A stretch of DNA of 20,962 nucleotides from Chara braunii (taxonomy: Eukaryota > Streptophyta > Charophyceae > Charales > Characeae), in assembly GCA_003427395.1 (NCBI GenBank), contig BFEA01000003.1, positions 7,845,428 to 7,866,389 of the forward strand, in the 5' to 3' direction. Below the pieces are notes generated by a model. That model worked only from the letters and a program-made list of their open reading frames with translations. It was not told the origin of the DNA and ran no database searches. The translations under genes were made by a program, and so were the position numbers. Within the stretch, counting starts at the first letter, position 1. Each line of letters opens with the position of its first letter. Shown here piece by piece: positions 8,291 through 16,785 of this stretch.

Positions 8291-9119
8291 GATTAGCATC
8301 GCGCACGCACTGACCGCACCCGCGTAGACATTGGTGGTGTTACGATCGACGTCGAGGTGAACTATCAAAACCAGTTCGAGGTGATTTTTCGTTGACTTAA
8401 TTGAAGCGGCGCTTTGGTCCACGCAGTGCGAAGGATGTTGGATGTTTAGGATTGGTTGTGCTTTGGTTGGCAGTGGAAACCGCCAAAGTCCTTAGCAAGG
8501 ATGGCGCGAATCAAGTGTGGTATGAGTAAAAGTCGAGGTTTCTCGACACTGAGGTAGTAAAAAGTGCGATGTTTTGGGGGAATGGCCGATTGAGAAAGCC
8601 GAAATTCTTGGTGGTTGTGCGACCTTGTCATATGCGCAACAGCCGCAGGTAAGGCCGGCCCCTCCAAGCAATAGGGGCGGGTGTGATGACCATAAAAGTA
8701 GTTGGTAGGCCAAGGTTCGGCCTTTGGTATAGTTTGGCAGGCCTAGGCCCAGGGCAGATGCACTTTACAATGAATTCCGCACCTGCTACAACCAGCCATA
8801 GGCCTAGTACTATAGGTTACGATGTTTAACTACCAAACTACGGGTACAAGGATCGAGGCCGGCTGCTAGCAATAATGGAATTGTGGAACGCGATGGAAGA
8901 AAGCCAAGGGGTTGAGGGTCCTATGGACTATCCCCGTTGGTTTTTGCAGTCGAACCTGATTACGGGACCGACTAGTAGGACCGAGGGGCTTCCAACGGTT
9001 TCCTCTCTTTTCTTCTCCTCGTTAATCTTTTTTCCTTTCTTTATTTTATTATTTTATTTTTGTTTTTTGTCTGTATTATTATCATTGTGGTTCCGATTCC
9101 GGAACCGGGGTTGGAACCA
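8291..9119. other. No gene seen; T-rich tract near 9000-9070
   Basis: No open frame here has recognisable motifs. 9009-9071 is strongly pyrimidine- and T-rich, just ahead of the tRNA-like element. A short ORF-like stretch at 8875-9129 is partly made by that T tract and I reject it as a gene. Confidence 0.5.
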
Positions 9120-9190
9120 ATGCGTTTAGCTCAGTTCGTACACCTACGAACCACTGAAATATAGGCCTAAGTTCGAACTCCACTAGAAGA
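9120..9190 (+). tRNA. tRNA-like element (tRNA pseudogene or SINE head)
   Basis: An A-box match TAGCTCAGTTCG begins at 9127 and a B-box match GTTCGAACTC begins at 9171. The 44-base offset is the spacing expected in a tRNA gene without intron. When laid on a tRNA template, the D-arm and anticodon positions do not pair well, U33 is C and the T-stem is poor. It is therefore not a functional tRNA; a tRNA-derived retroposon head or an old pseudogene fits better. The internal Pol III promoter boxes are better conserved than the stems. Confidence 0.6.
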
Positions 9191-9242
9191 AGGTAGATGA
9201 AGTGCTGCAATTCAGATTTGCCCTGGTCGGTCAGTCCGAGGA

Positions 9243-9248
9243 TTATAT
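9243..9248 (+). promoter_or_regulatory. TATA-like box 25-30 bp before U6-like start
   Basis: TTATAT lies at -30 to -25 relative to the G that would be U6 +1 (9273), where plant U6 genes have their TATA box. I see no match to the plant upstream sequence element (RTCCCACATCG) about 25-30 bp further upstream, so the promoter is at best incomplete or lineage-specific. Confidence 0.4.
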
Positions 9249-9272
9249 CCCCGGGCCGTGGAACACAGATTT

Positions 9273-9365
9273 GTCCTTCGGGACATCAGTTAAAATTGGA
9301 ACGATACAAAGAAGATTAGCATGGCCCCTGCGGAAGTAGGGCATGCATATAGTATGCTATTTCCA
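9273..9365 (+). ncRNA. U6 spliceosomal snRNA-like sequence (probable pseudogene)
   Basis: U6 snRNA pairs with U4 and U2 and forms the spliceosome's catalytic centre. Here the 5' stem-loop is GTCC-TTCG-GGAC. It is one base pair shorter than the plant form but still perfectly paired. Then TAAAATTGGAACGATACAAA and AGATTAGCATGGCCCCTGCG follow the conserved U6 core almost exactly. The ACAGAGA box reads ACAAAGA; the AGC triad is intact. After about 9332 the internal stem-loop is altered (GGAAGTAGGGC in place of GCAAGGATGAC), though a GCCC/GGGC stem can still form. The 3' end is unrelated, with a GCATA-TAG-TATGC hairpin. No TTTT terminator follows before about 9605. The ACAGAGA change and lack of terminator argue for a pseudogene or chimeric copy. 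Recognition of U6 itself is firm. Confidence 0.85.
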
Positions 9366-9373
9366 TCTGAACA

Positions 9374-10788
9374 TGACCAGCAAGAGGGGAAGGTTCATTG
9401 CAAACTAGAGTGGTGAGAGTTGAACCACAAGTAGGTTGGACAGGGGGAACTTGCTACAAAACGTGAAGCCCCAACAGGTTCTTTGCCTTAGGTCGAAATG
9501 TTGTCGGGCCATCTGCTGAAAGTTGTATTGCAAGTCGGGGGCTGCACTATTTAAGACGAGAGGAAGGCAAAAAAAGAAGGAGGGGGGCAAGCATGGTCAC
9601 TATCTTTTTCGAGCCCCTGTCCCCTTCCTCTTCAAGCGCACAATCATCGTCTTCCTCACAGTTGCTCTTGATTGGGATGGTGGTCATCGTCTTCTTGATC
9701 GGGACCGTAGTGGCAGTCATCTTGGCTTAGCCAGGTGGTTGTGATCTTTATCCTCCCTTTTTGTACTTATTTCATTGGTCTTGGTCGTGCTACACCTGAC
9801 TTGAGGTAATCAACATCGTGACCTTCATTAGCTGGTTGTGCTCTTCTTCGGTCGACCGTTGCTGCTCTCTTCACGGACTGGTTGCAGCAGATGTGTGAAC
9901 CCGCCCGATACTTCAGCTAGGTACATCGGGTGATGACGAGCAGATAGCAAGTAGGGAGAAGCAGCCTAACCACGTGGAGTGAGGACGTGGAGAAAAAACG
10001 AAGGATGAACAAATGAAGCTAGGCGGGAAGAAGAAAACAGGCGAGGAGGAAGAAGACGACGGGAAGGAGGAAGGCGCGAGGTAGAGAGAGCGAAGCTCTC
10101 TGGTTTTTCAACGGATTGTTACGGGGTAAGAGTTGATTTTAGGGTTTTGGGGCTGAGTAAGTGTGTTGGTGTTCTTAGTTTTGACGTTAGTTATGCAGAG
10201 ATAGAGTTAGATAGGAAAAGGGGTGCGCGGAGATGTTGAGGGAAGAAGAAGAGGAAGTTGGGAAGATGATGGATCTCTCGCTCATTTCTCGATGAAAATG
10301 AGCGGGAGGAGATGCTAATTGGGAGGTTTTGGGCGCTACGAGTCAGATGGACGCATCAGATTTGGATTTTGAGTGTCGTTTTTTACCGTAAGGGTTGCTG
10401 GAGCTCCGAGCGAATGGATTTTGGTCGTCCTCGAAAAAACGGCGGTGTATCTTCCCATGTTCTAGGGGAAGATTCATCTCACATTGCACATTTGGTGAGT
10501 AGGGGAGCGGGGACATTGATGCCCCTTGTTGCTTGGTGAGCTCGTCGTCGTCGTGCTACTCGTCGAGTCTGTTATGGTCGAGACCACTGCCTTGTTTGTT
10601 GTGGTTGCCATCCCGATACCGGTTCTCGTGTTCGACATCTGCGTCCAGGCCGTCTTGTCGATCTTCGTCGAGGTGCGCTCCACCCGGTAATGCTTGTTTG
10701 ACGAGATGGATTATTCCGTGCTTCTCAATCCTCGATCGAGTCTGGTTGTACTAACGGCCAGATACATTTAGGTTGTAGGACTCTTAAA

Positions 10789-10792
<4 letters not shown>
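9374..10792. other. No gene recognised
   Basis: This 1.4 kb has moderate GC and many short open frames but no domain motif, RNA or repeat that I can name. 10538-10690 (plus) has an open, very hydrophobic valine-rich frame, discussed among rejected items. Confidence 0.5.
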
Positions 10793-10825
<33 letters not shown>

Positions 10826-10865
10826 NNNNNNNNNNNNNNNNNNNNNNNNNNNNNNNNNNNNNNNN

Positions 10866-10957
<92 letters not shown>
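10793..10957. repeat. (AG)n microsatellite containing an assembly gap
   Basis: AG dinucleotides from 10793 to 10825, 40 Ns, then AG again to 10957 with one AA interruption at 10941. The true repeat length is unknown because the gap size may be nominal. Confidence 0.97.
10826..10865. other. Assembly gap (40 N)
   Basis: Forty N characters inside the AG tract. A further single N is at 19176. Confidence 0.99.
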
Positions 10958-12480
10958 TGGAGAGAAACTCACTTAACTGCATGGTTGGCATTATGTTGTC
11001 GAGCGCACCAGCTCCCGCCTTTCACGCAAAGGGCAAGAGCCCTCCCGGTCATATCACACAGGAGTTAAACAAAACAAATTGAGAGACAACTTGGGTACCA
11101 CATCGAAAAAATCCCGCGAACCTTCGAGACGGGCGTGGTGATATTGTCCTCTCGCCGCTCTAGCAGTGTGCGCCAGTTGTACTTCTCGTGGTCCCCTACG
11201 ATAGGATAGGTTTTCGCGGGGCACAACTTACCTCCCCTAAATGGTTGTCACCACCCTTAGGGGTGTATCCCTACCGAGCTACCAACCCACATGCGAAAGT
11301 TTTTAAATGCAATTGCAGAGGTAGGTCAACTGAAGATGTTTGCTCGCTCGTTGTAGTATAGGTACGCGCGGTTAAAACGCCTATTGAACCCGAACGTCGT
11401 TTGTCCCTTAGGGCGCTGATCTCCTAAGTACGAAGCGTACGTCAGTCAACTAGGGCGGTCTCAACCAAGCGTGAAACCCACAAGTATCCTAGTCCCTTAG
11501 ATGCACAATTTGGAGAGAAGAAATTATCGTGATCAAATAAAACTACATTGAAAAAGACCGGCCACTGGTCGATAGGAAACACATCCGAATCCAATCATGA
11601 GTTGAAACAACAACAGAAAGAACCCAAGCATCATAGGGTGGAACCAATAATGCAAAATTGAAGTAAAAAAAAATGGGCCACCTTGGGTCAAACTCGACCA
11701 AAAACTATATTGAACAACCAACGGAAAGTTGGGTTAGACAATAACCTCGATGCAGCCGACAAGGTAGACGGACCGCCTTAATTTTGACTTGATGAGACGC
11801 GCTGCCAAAGTCATACATTCCACCCTACCGCTGGCCTAAGATTCAAGTTAGGCACACCCACACTTGTCTCCATACGTTTCTAATCTTCTTGGATGAGAGG
11901 CTGCTTTGTGGATGATTCTTAATCAGGTGCATTACTCGAAGTGTTCCACGTCTCCCCCCTTAGGAAGTGGCCTGGGGTACTCCTCCTCGCCCAGGCACAA
12001 AGTTCGGATCTAAAAAATTGGGCCATCTCCACCGAATCGACAAAGTACCCCCTCGTAGAACGGTCCACTATGGGTCGATAACAAGGCCGGCTCCGAAAGC
12101 AACGAACCCCTGCCCCAAATGCTTCCTAGAGATAGATAATGTGTCTATCGTGAGTACATTTTAGTCGTTCTCGTTTTTCCTAAGCTCAGGATAACTTAGA
12201 CGGACGAAGTCAGAGGAGATAGAGAATAAGAAACATTTGGACAGGTATAGATAAATATGGTCATTCGGGATAGAACGGGTAGACTTCAGGGAAAGACTAA
12301 GTCAATTTAATTTTGTCTTCTTTATTTGAATCAATTTTTTTTTACAGCGCCCACTGAATTAACCATTTTCAAAACAAAAGTCTCTTTGACAAGCAGGCAG
12401 GTGAAAGGCAAAAGGAAGACAATCCTTTTCACCAGTCCTAAGTAGGCACAGTCAATTCCTTTTGCAAGCATCCTTCTACC
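10958..12480. other. No gene recognised
   Basis: About 1.5 kb without a convincing coding frame. A minus-strand A-box-like sequence (11270-11281) has no B-box partner at tRNA spacing. An open frame at 11967-12164 (plus) has no family motif. Confidence 0.5.
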
Positions 12481-12520
12481 TACTTGCACACTTAAAAACA
12501 ACCAACAAGTCCAGTTCTCG

Positions 12521-12572
12521 TGTGTGTGTGTGTGTGTGTGCCTTTGGTTGAGATCCATTGTGTGTGTGTGTG
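12521..12572. repeat. (TG)n microsatellites, two blocks
   Basis: (TG)10 at 12521-12540 and a second block of about (TG)7 at 12559-12572, separated by CCTTTGGTTGAGATCCAT. They lie at the 5' side of the LTR-like segment that ends at 12738 and may be part of it. Confidence 0.93.
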
Positions 12573-12738
12573 CGGCAGAGCCGCTGGAGACAAACATTCT
12601 TGTATATTGATAATAATATTCGAGACGACATCTTCAAGTGTTGATTGTATCTTGATTTGGCTTCTCACGTGTGAACCCTCATGTGAATTTTCGTTGTTGT
12701 ATGCGAGGCTGAACTTGACGAGTACTTGGCTCATTTCA
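12573..12738 (+). mobile_element. 3' part of a 5' LTR (orphan LTR element, probably Ty1/copia-like)
   Basis: The segment ends TTTCA at 12738, one base before a perfect primer-binding site, so it is the end of a 5' LTR. It contains CTTGTATATTGATAATAAT, a style seen near the R/U5 region of plant Ty1/copia LTRs. The LTR start was not found; it could lie in or before the TG repeats. Downstream I see no Gag, no pol and no second LTR, so it is a truncated copy or a non-autonomous element. Confidence 0.6.
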
Positions 12739-12739
12739 G

Positions 12740-12751
12740 TGGTATCAGAGC
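12740..12751 (+). promoter_or_regulatory. Primer-binding site for initiator Met tRNA
   Basis: TGGTATCAGAGC is exactly complementary to the 3' end of plant initiator methionine tRNA, the usual primer for reverse transcription of plant LTR retrotransposons. Its position one base after a CA-terminated segment is the canonical arrangement. Confidence 0.85.
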
Positions 12752-12809
12752 TGGTTCCCACTGCATCCGCTCGGAGTTGAGACGCTGGTAAGGAAGAAGG
12801 CCAGCGGGC

Positions 12810-12829
12810 AAAAAAAAAAAAAAAAAAAA
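12810..12829. repeat. Poly(A) tract, 20 A
   Basis: A run of 20 A on the plus strand about 60 bp downstream of the primer-binding site. It could be a simple homopolymer or mark a retroposition tail; no transcript-like sequence precedes it. Confidence 0.9.
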
Positions 12830-14460
12830 GATTAGGGTTGACTGCATGTTGAGGGCCAGAAGGGGCATAGCAAGGAGCAAGGGGAGCATATACCTGCGAT
12901 CGAGGAGCTTCATCGAGGGAACGTTCAAGGAGTGAAGTGCTTCTTGCCCTGGCCCTGTCATTTATGCAATTTGAATTTTGTTGTGAATGGTACCTTCCCA
13001 CATACTTTCTTGGTGACCTCTGCTACAAATTGATTTTTATTGATGTCATCTTGTTATTCGAGTCAGCAGTCGCACTTTGTCTGCCTGTGGTTTGGTGAGT
13101 CAGAGACCGATCTCTCTTGGAGGAAAGGCTCCTTCCCCTTGCGGGGGTAGTGGTTTGGGTTGTCGGCCTACTTGGGGAATAGGTACCTAGTGGGACCCTT
13201 CTTCTTTTTTTTTGAACAGATGCTTCAGTCTTTTCGTGGGAAGCAGCACGTGCTGGGAACCGGGCCCAGCGTCCCATATAGAGTTACACAAATCACTTAA
13301 GATACCAGGGCCATTACCCGGCTTCGACTGAGAATCAATTTAAGAACTATTGAAGAAATTCAAGAGAATTAAATGAGAGGTTAATTAAAGGAGAGGTTGA
13401 AAAACTACGACTGACTACTGACCTCTTTTCGAATGTTGAGAACCCCTAGACTCCCAAACAAAACACTCTAAGACTGCCCAACACTGTTTTATTCCCTATC
13501 GAGCTCTCCCAGGCCTCACACCCCCACCCGACAAGGTTACAGAGCAACACGACTCGCCCCAACTCTTGCCAGCGCTGTCCCAACAGCTACCCTTGGTTGT
13601 CCCTTGGAATGCCCACCCCAAAGCATCCCGAGATCTCTCTACCAGGCCTCACGCTCCTGTAATCAGCAGGTTATAGGCAATACCCAGCACCGACCAGCGT
13701 CGTTCTGGCATCGAACAACCGCAGATCCGTGAACGTATCAGTATCAAACAGCCTAAAGCAAGTTGCTAGAAATCCCCAGAATCCTAAAACATTCTCCAAT
13801 CCCGTAAGAGTGAGAGTTTTGTGTGTGATATAGGTCGGTCTAGGGTAGCAACTCGGCAACTGGATGTATCCCCGGACCTAGTAGGGAGCACGGGCAATGA
13901 GCGGTGGGCGCTCGTAAAACAACCCGCCCAACGGCCGGTACTGACCGACATGCGACCGAAGACTCTATGGGATGTAGTGAGGAGTTGTAGAGGGCAGTAG
14001 GGTTCGCTAGTTGTACAATGCACAAACAGAGGAGGGGTGAGATGTAAGGTCCACTAGTTGAGGACGCCAGGGAGATCCCCGAAGGACCGGTACTGACCGG
14101 CTGGCTAGTCGATGGTGGTAGTTATACCCGAAAACCGCTGCAATCAGTGAGGAACCAGTCTAAGTCTTGAGAGTGATCCTTCATATCGGTCGGCACGACG
14201 TCCTGTTTGCGTCTTAAAATAATTCCTGGGGTCTGTGCTGGTTGACCTCAAACTGCCAGTTGCCCACTGGATGTTAGGGGAACTGTAGTGACGGAAGTGG
14301 GAAGGGGATTGGTTTGTCAGACCCTGATTTAGGTTAAGATTAGTATAAGTGTCGAGGACTGTTAAGTGTTGAGTGTAGGTCTAAGTGGTGAGGAGGCAAA
14401 GTTAAATTACCTGTGCTGACCCTCGCCATGGATGACTACCCGATGTTTGGCTTCTTGGCC
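12830..14460. other. No gene recognised; probable 5' flank of Ty3 copy D
   Basis: There is no convincing coding frame here. The 12-base motif CCGGTACTGACC occurs at about 13934 and again at about 14089. Related CCGGTACCGG palindromes occur in the LTRs of copies B and D, so 13900-14460 may hold the 5' LTR or leader of copy D. I could not define its ends. Confidence 0.4.
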
Positions 14461-14468
14461 CTGTTCGC

Positions 14469-14474
14469 TATATA
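14469..14474 (+). promoter_or_regulatory. TATA-like box upstream of copy D Gag frame
   Basis: TATATA lies 53 bp before the ATG at 14527. In between is a strong pyrimidine tract ending CCACTAG/G, which also resembles a 3' splice site. Which of the two signals matters, if either, cannot be told from sequence. Confidence 0.3.
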
Positions 14475-14526
14475 GGGCCCCCTCCTCCGTTTCCTCTTTC
14501 CACTAGGATTCACCGGGACCTTTGGC

Positions 14527-15357
14527 ATGTGCGTTGTGAGTCGGCCCGGAGCGTCCACACAACCATACTCCGCTGAACAGCAGGCCGAAATGGATAGGAG
14601 GATGGCAGAGAAGGAGGAGGAGGAGAAAAAAAAGGAAAAGAGGAAAAAGAAAGAGGAGGAGAAAGAGAGATTGGAAATGGAGAGAAGGGATTTGGAAGAG
14701 AAGCTAAAAACGTTGGAAAAACAGAAACAGCAGGCTGAAGTGGTAGAAGAAGAAGAAGAAGAAGACGAGAAGTGGACGACGAAGAAGAAGGAGAAGAAGG
14801 AGAAGAAGAAGAAGGAAGAAGAGGTGAGTCGAGACGACCCTGGGCATAGGGTTGAAGCAGGTGTGCGGACCGAAAAGGAAGAGTCCAGTCAACTGCAATT
14901 CTACCCAGTGGACACCAAAACGTGGATGGAGAAGTTTGGGTTCAGAAAGGATGGGTGGCCAGAAGAGTCTGAGGCTGAGAGGGCTCAGCTCACAGCAAAG
15001 CTAGAGGTGGCAGAGGACAACGCGGAGAGGGAACTGCTGATGCAGGAAAGAGAACTTGAATTGCATCAGTGGCTCCTGGTAAAGAAAAGGGCGAAGCTGG
15101 AGGAGAAGAGGGGATTGGAAGTTGAAGGGGAAGAGATTGAACGCCACCTAAAGGAACAGAAAGGCCGTGAGGGGGAATGGAACGGCAACCGTGCTCTTAT
15201 GGTCAACACCCTGCTGCATACTAATCAGGAACTCGCCGCTATAAACAAGTCAGTCGCCCGACTTGAACAACACAACCATGAGTTCAAGGGCACTTGGAAT
15301 AACTACTTAAGTGTCGCTGCCCACTATATCGACGAGCGCGTCGGGGGGTATGCATAA
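14527..15357 (+). CDS. Copy D Gag N-terminal coiled-coil protein (276 aa, open)
   Basis: This is an intact frame from ATG to TAA. Residues about 18-110 are almost entirely Glu/Lys/Arg with heptad-like leucines (LEMERRDLEEKLKTLEKQ), a long charged coiled coil. A middle part has FYPVDTKTWMEKFGFRKDGW. Residues about 150-260 form a second helical region ending NTLLHTNQELAAINKSVARL. No nucleic-acid-binding or enzymatic motif is seen. It lies 5' of a Gag capsid-like segment and the pol remnant on the same strand, which suggests a Gag N-terminal or structural domain of this Ty3 family. It is the only long frame in the window with no stop or frameshift. An alternative is an unrelated host coiled-coil gene into which the element inserted. 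Confidence 0.6.
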   Translation: MCVVSRPGASTQPYSAEQQAEMDRRMAEKEEEEKKKEKRKKKEEEKERLEMERRDLEEKLKTLEKQKQQAEVVEEEEEEDEKWTTKKKEKKEKKKKEEEVSRDDPGHRVEAGVRTEKEESSQLQFYPVDTKTWMEKFGFRKDGWPEESEAERAQLTAKLEVAEDNAERELLMQERELELHQWLLVKKRAKLEEKRGLEVEGEEIERHLKEQKGREGEWNGNRALMVNTLLHTNQELAAINKSVARLEQHNHEFKGTWNNYLSVAAHYIDERVGGYA

Positions 15358-15405
15358 CAACTGGAAGGAATATTCACCTCGAAATTAATAGACACCCTCG
15401 CTGCA

Positions 15406-16450
15406 ATGAAGTCAGGAGGTGGTGGTGGAGGTGGAGATGATGGTCGTGATGATGGGAAAGGAGACATAGGCCCTAAAAAGGAAGGAGATTCGAAAGGGGA
15501 AGAAAGGCCATCCGAAGGGGGACAGAGGAGAGATAAGATGAAGGTACCATGGAAAAAGAGAAGAAAACTTTTATCAGTGGGAGGCGCACATAGGAACTTA
15601 CCTATACGAACATATGATATCATACTGGGACGGTCTCTTGATTGCAAGTTTGTGCCTCTGGGGAGATGCTCCAAATTTTGCTCTCTCCCTAATGAAGGAG
15701 GCAGGGTGCACATCGATCGTAGAATACTCCCAACGGACCCGCATTGAAGATTTATTCTTGGCCTTAAAGAATCGGTTTGAGGACAAGAACCTGACCAGAT
15801 GCACTAAGCATCTGATCCTCAACATAGCCGATTGAAAATGGAAAAGTGTGTCGACACTGAAGGCCACCATGGACGAACTCTTGCAGTATCCCGAGCATCG
15901 TCTCACTCCAGCGCAGGTTTTGAACAACTTTGCTCGAGCACTTCCCGAACCCCATCGATCCCAATTGTATGCCCAAACCAAGGAAGAGGGCGTGACATAT
16001 GAAAAATTTAGTAAGATGGTCGTAGACCACGCCGACTTCCTCCAAGAGGCAAACTATTGGCATTATTGGAAGGACTTATAGAGAAGAGGCCGTTGGAAGA
16101 ACAAGTCGATATCTGGTAGCATAGAAGGAAAGGATAGTCTTCTGGTCACATTCAAGGGCGAAGGAGTCGAGGAACTGCCCTATGAAAATATAAATTATGG
16201 ATTGGAAGACCCGAACACCAACCCGGCAACCCAAGGAGGGGACTATTTAGTTGCTGCAGCCCGCGGGGGAGGGTGACAAGCATAAAAAGGAGGCCAAGGA
16301 AGAGGAGGCCGAGGAAGAGATGGAGGAAGAGGACGTGGCGCCCAGGGGAGTAGTAGCGAAGGTAGCTATTACGTGGGAGGTAGGGGTTATGGTTCTCCGC
16401 AAGGTGGACGCGGTACCTCCTCCACAGGTGGAAGAGGTACAGCACATTCA
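15406..16450 (+). pseudogene. Copy D Gag capsid region and Gly/Arg-rich linker (broken)
   Basis: The first part (15406-15540) encodes a Gly/Asp-rich spacer. A frame change near 15540 leads to ENFYQWEAHIGTYLYEHM, then ISYWDGLLIASLCLWGDA and RIEDLFLALKNRFEDKN, in the style of a Ty3 Gag capsid (W...AxxY...F.xxLxxRF). An in-frame TGA at 15833-15835 and a TAG at 16079-16081 interrupt it; the frame continues through TMDELLQYPEHRLTPAQVLN and later EELPYENINYGLED. After another break, 16260-16440 encodes a GGRG-rich linker (GGRGYGSPQGGRG), which normally precedes a CCHC zinc knuckle. No intact knuckle is found; the element sequence stops at about 16450-16460. Confidence 0.75.
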
Positions 16451-16459
16451 GGGATTGTC

Positions 16460-16785
16460 AGGAAGTGTCTGCAACTGGACAGAAACGGACCTGGCCCAAC
16501 AGGGCCTGCCTATGTCTGTACCAGGCCAAAAACGTGGCCTTGTCCGAACAGACCGAAAGTGTGTTCGGATGAACTGCAAGTTCGAAACGACGCCTGAACA
16601 GGCAAAAAAAGGACAGCAAGTAAATAAATAAATAAATAAATGCTGCGTCAAATCGAAACCTGCGGCCGTAAGGCCGGCCGTGGGCCTCCAGGGCACGCAT
16701 CTGAGGGACTTGCGGCCTGGGCCCCCCCAGCAATCGTCGGGGCCCCAAAATAGGGCCCGTGTGCAGGCTCCGCATGTAACACCTG
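16460..16785. other. Foreign-looking segment replacing protease-RT-RNase H in copy D
   Basis: Between the Gag linker and the integrase lie about 330 bp unrelated to Ty3 pol, where roughly 2-3 kb of protease, RT and RNase H should be. It contains a run of As, an AAAT microsatellite (16620-16640) and a GC-rich part with short inverted repeats (GGCCGTAAGGCC and neighbours). It may be an insertion that accompanied a deletion, or filler at a repaired break. Confidence 0.6.
16620..16640. repeat. (AAAT)5 microsatellite
   Basis: Five AAAT units inside the segment that replaces pol in copy D. A short tail like this can mark the end of a retroposed sequence, but no target-site duplication was found. 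Confidence 0.9.

Noticed and set aside
8875-9129. 84-codon plus-strand frame with hydrophobic Phe/Leu run
   Set aside because: The hydrophobic part is the T-rich tract at 9009-9071; no partner sequence or motif supports a membrane protein.
10538-10690. Plus-strand valine-rich open frame with ELVVVVLLV and FVVVAIPIPV, faintly like ATP synthase subunit a
   Set aside because: The spacing from PIPV to the following QA differs from the family, the essential Arg is absent, and GTC/GTT-rich DNA produces valine runs by itself.
11270-11281. Minus-strand A-box-like TAGCTCGGTAGG
   Set aside because: No B-box at tRNA spacing and no cloverleaf can be drawn.
12492-13001. 169-codon minus-strand frame
   Set aside because: It crosses the poly(A) tract and TG repeats and runs antisense to the LTR and primer-binding site; no motif.
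15324-15713. Minus-strand frame opposite the copy D Gag
   Set aside because: Shadow of the Gag frame; proline runs come from the GGT-rich coding strand.
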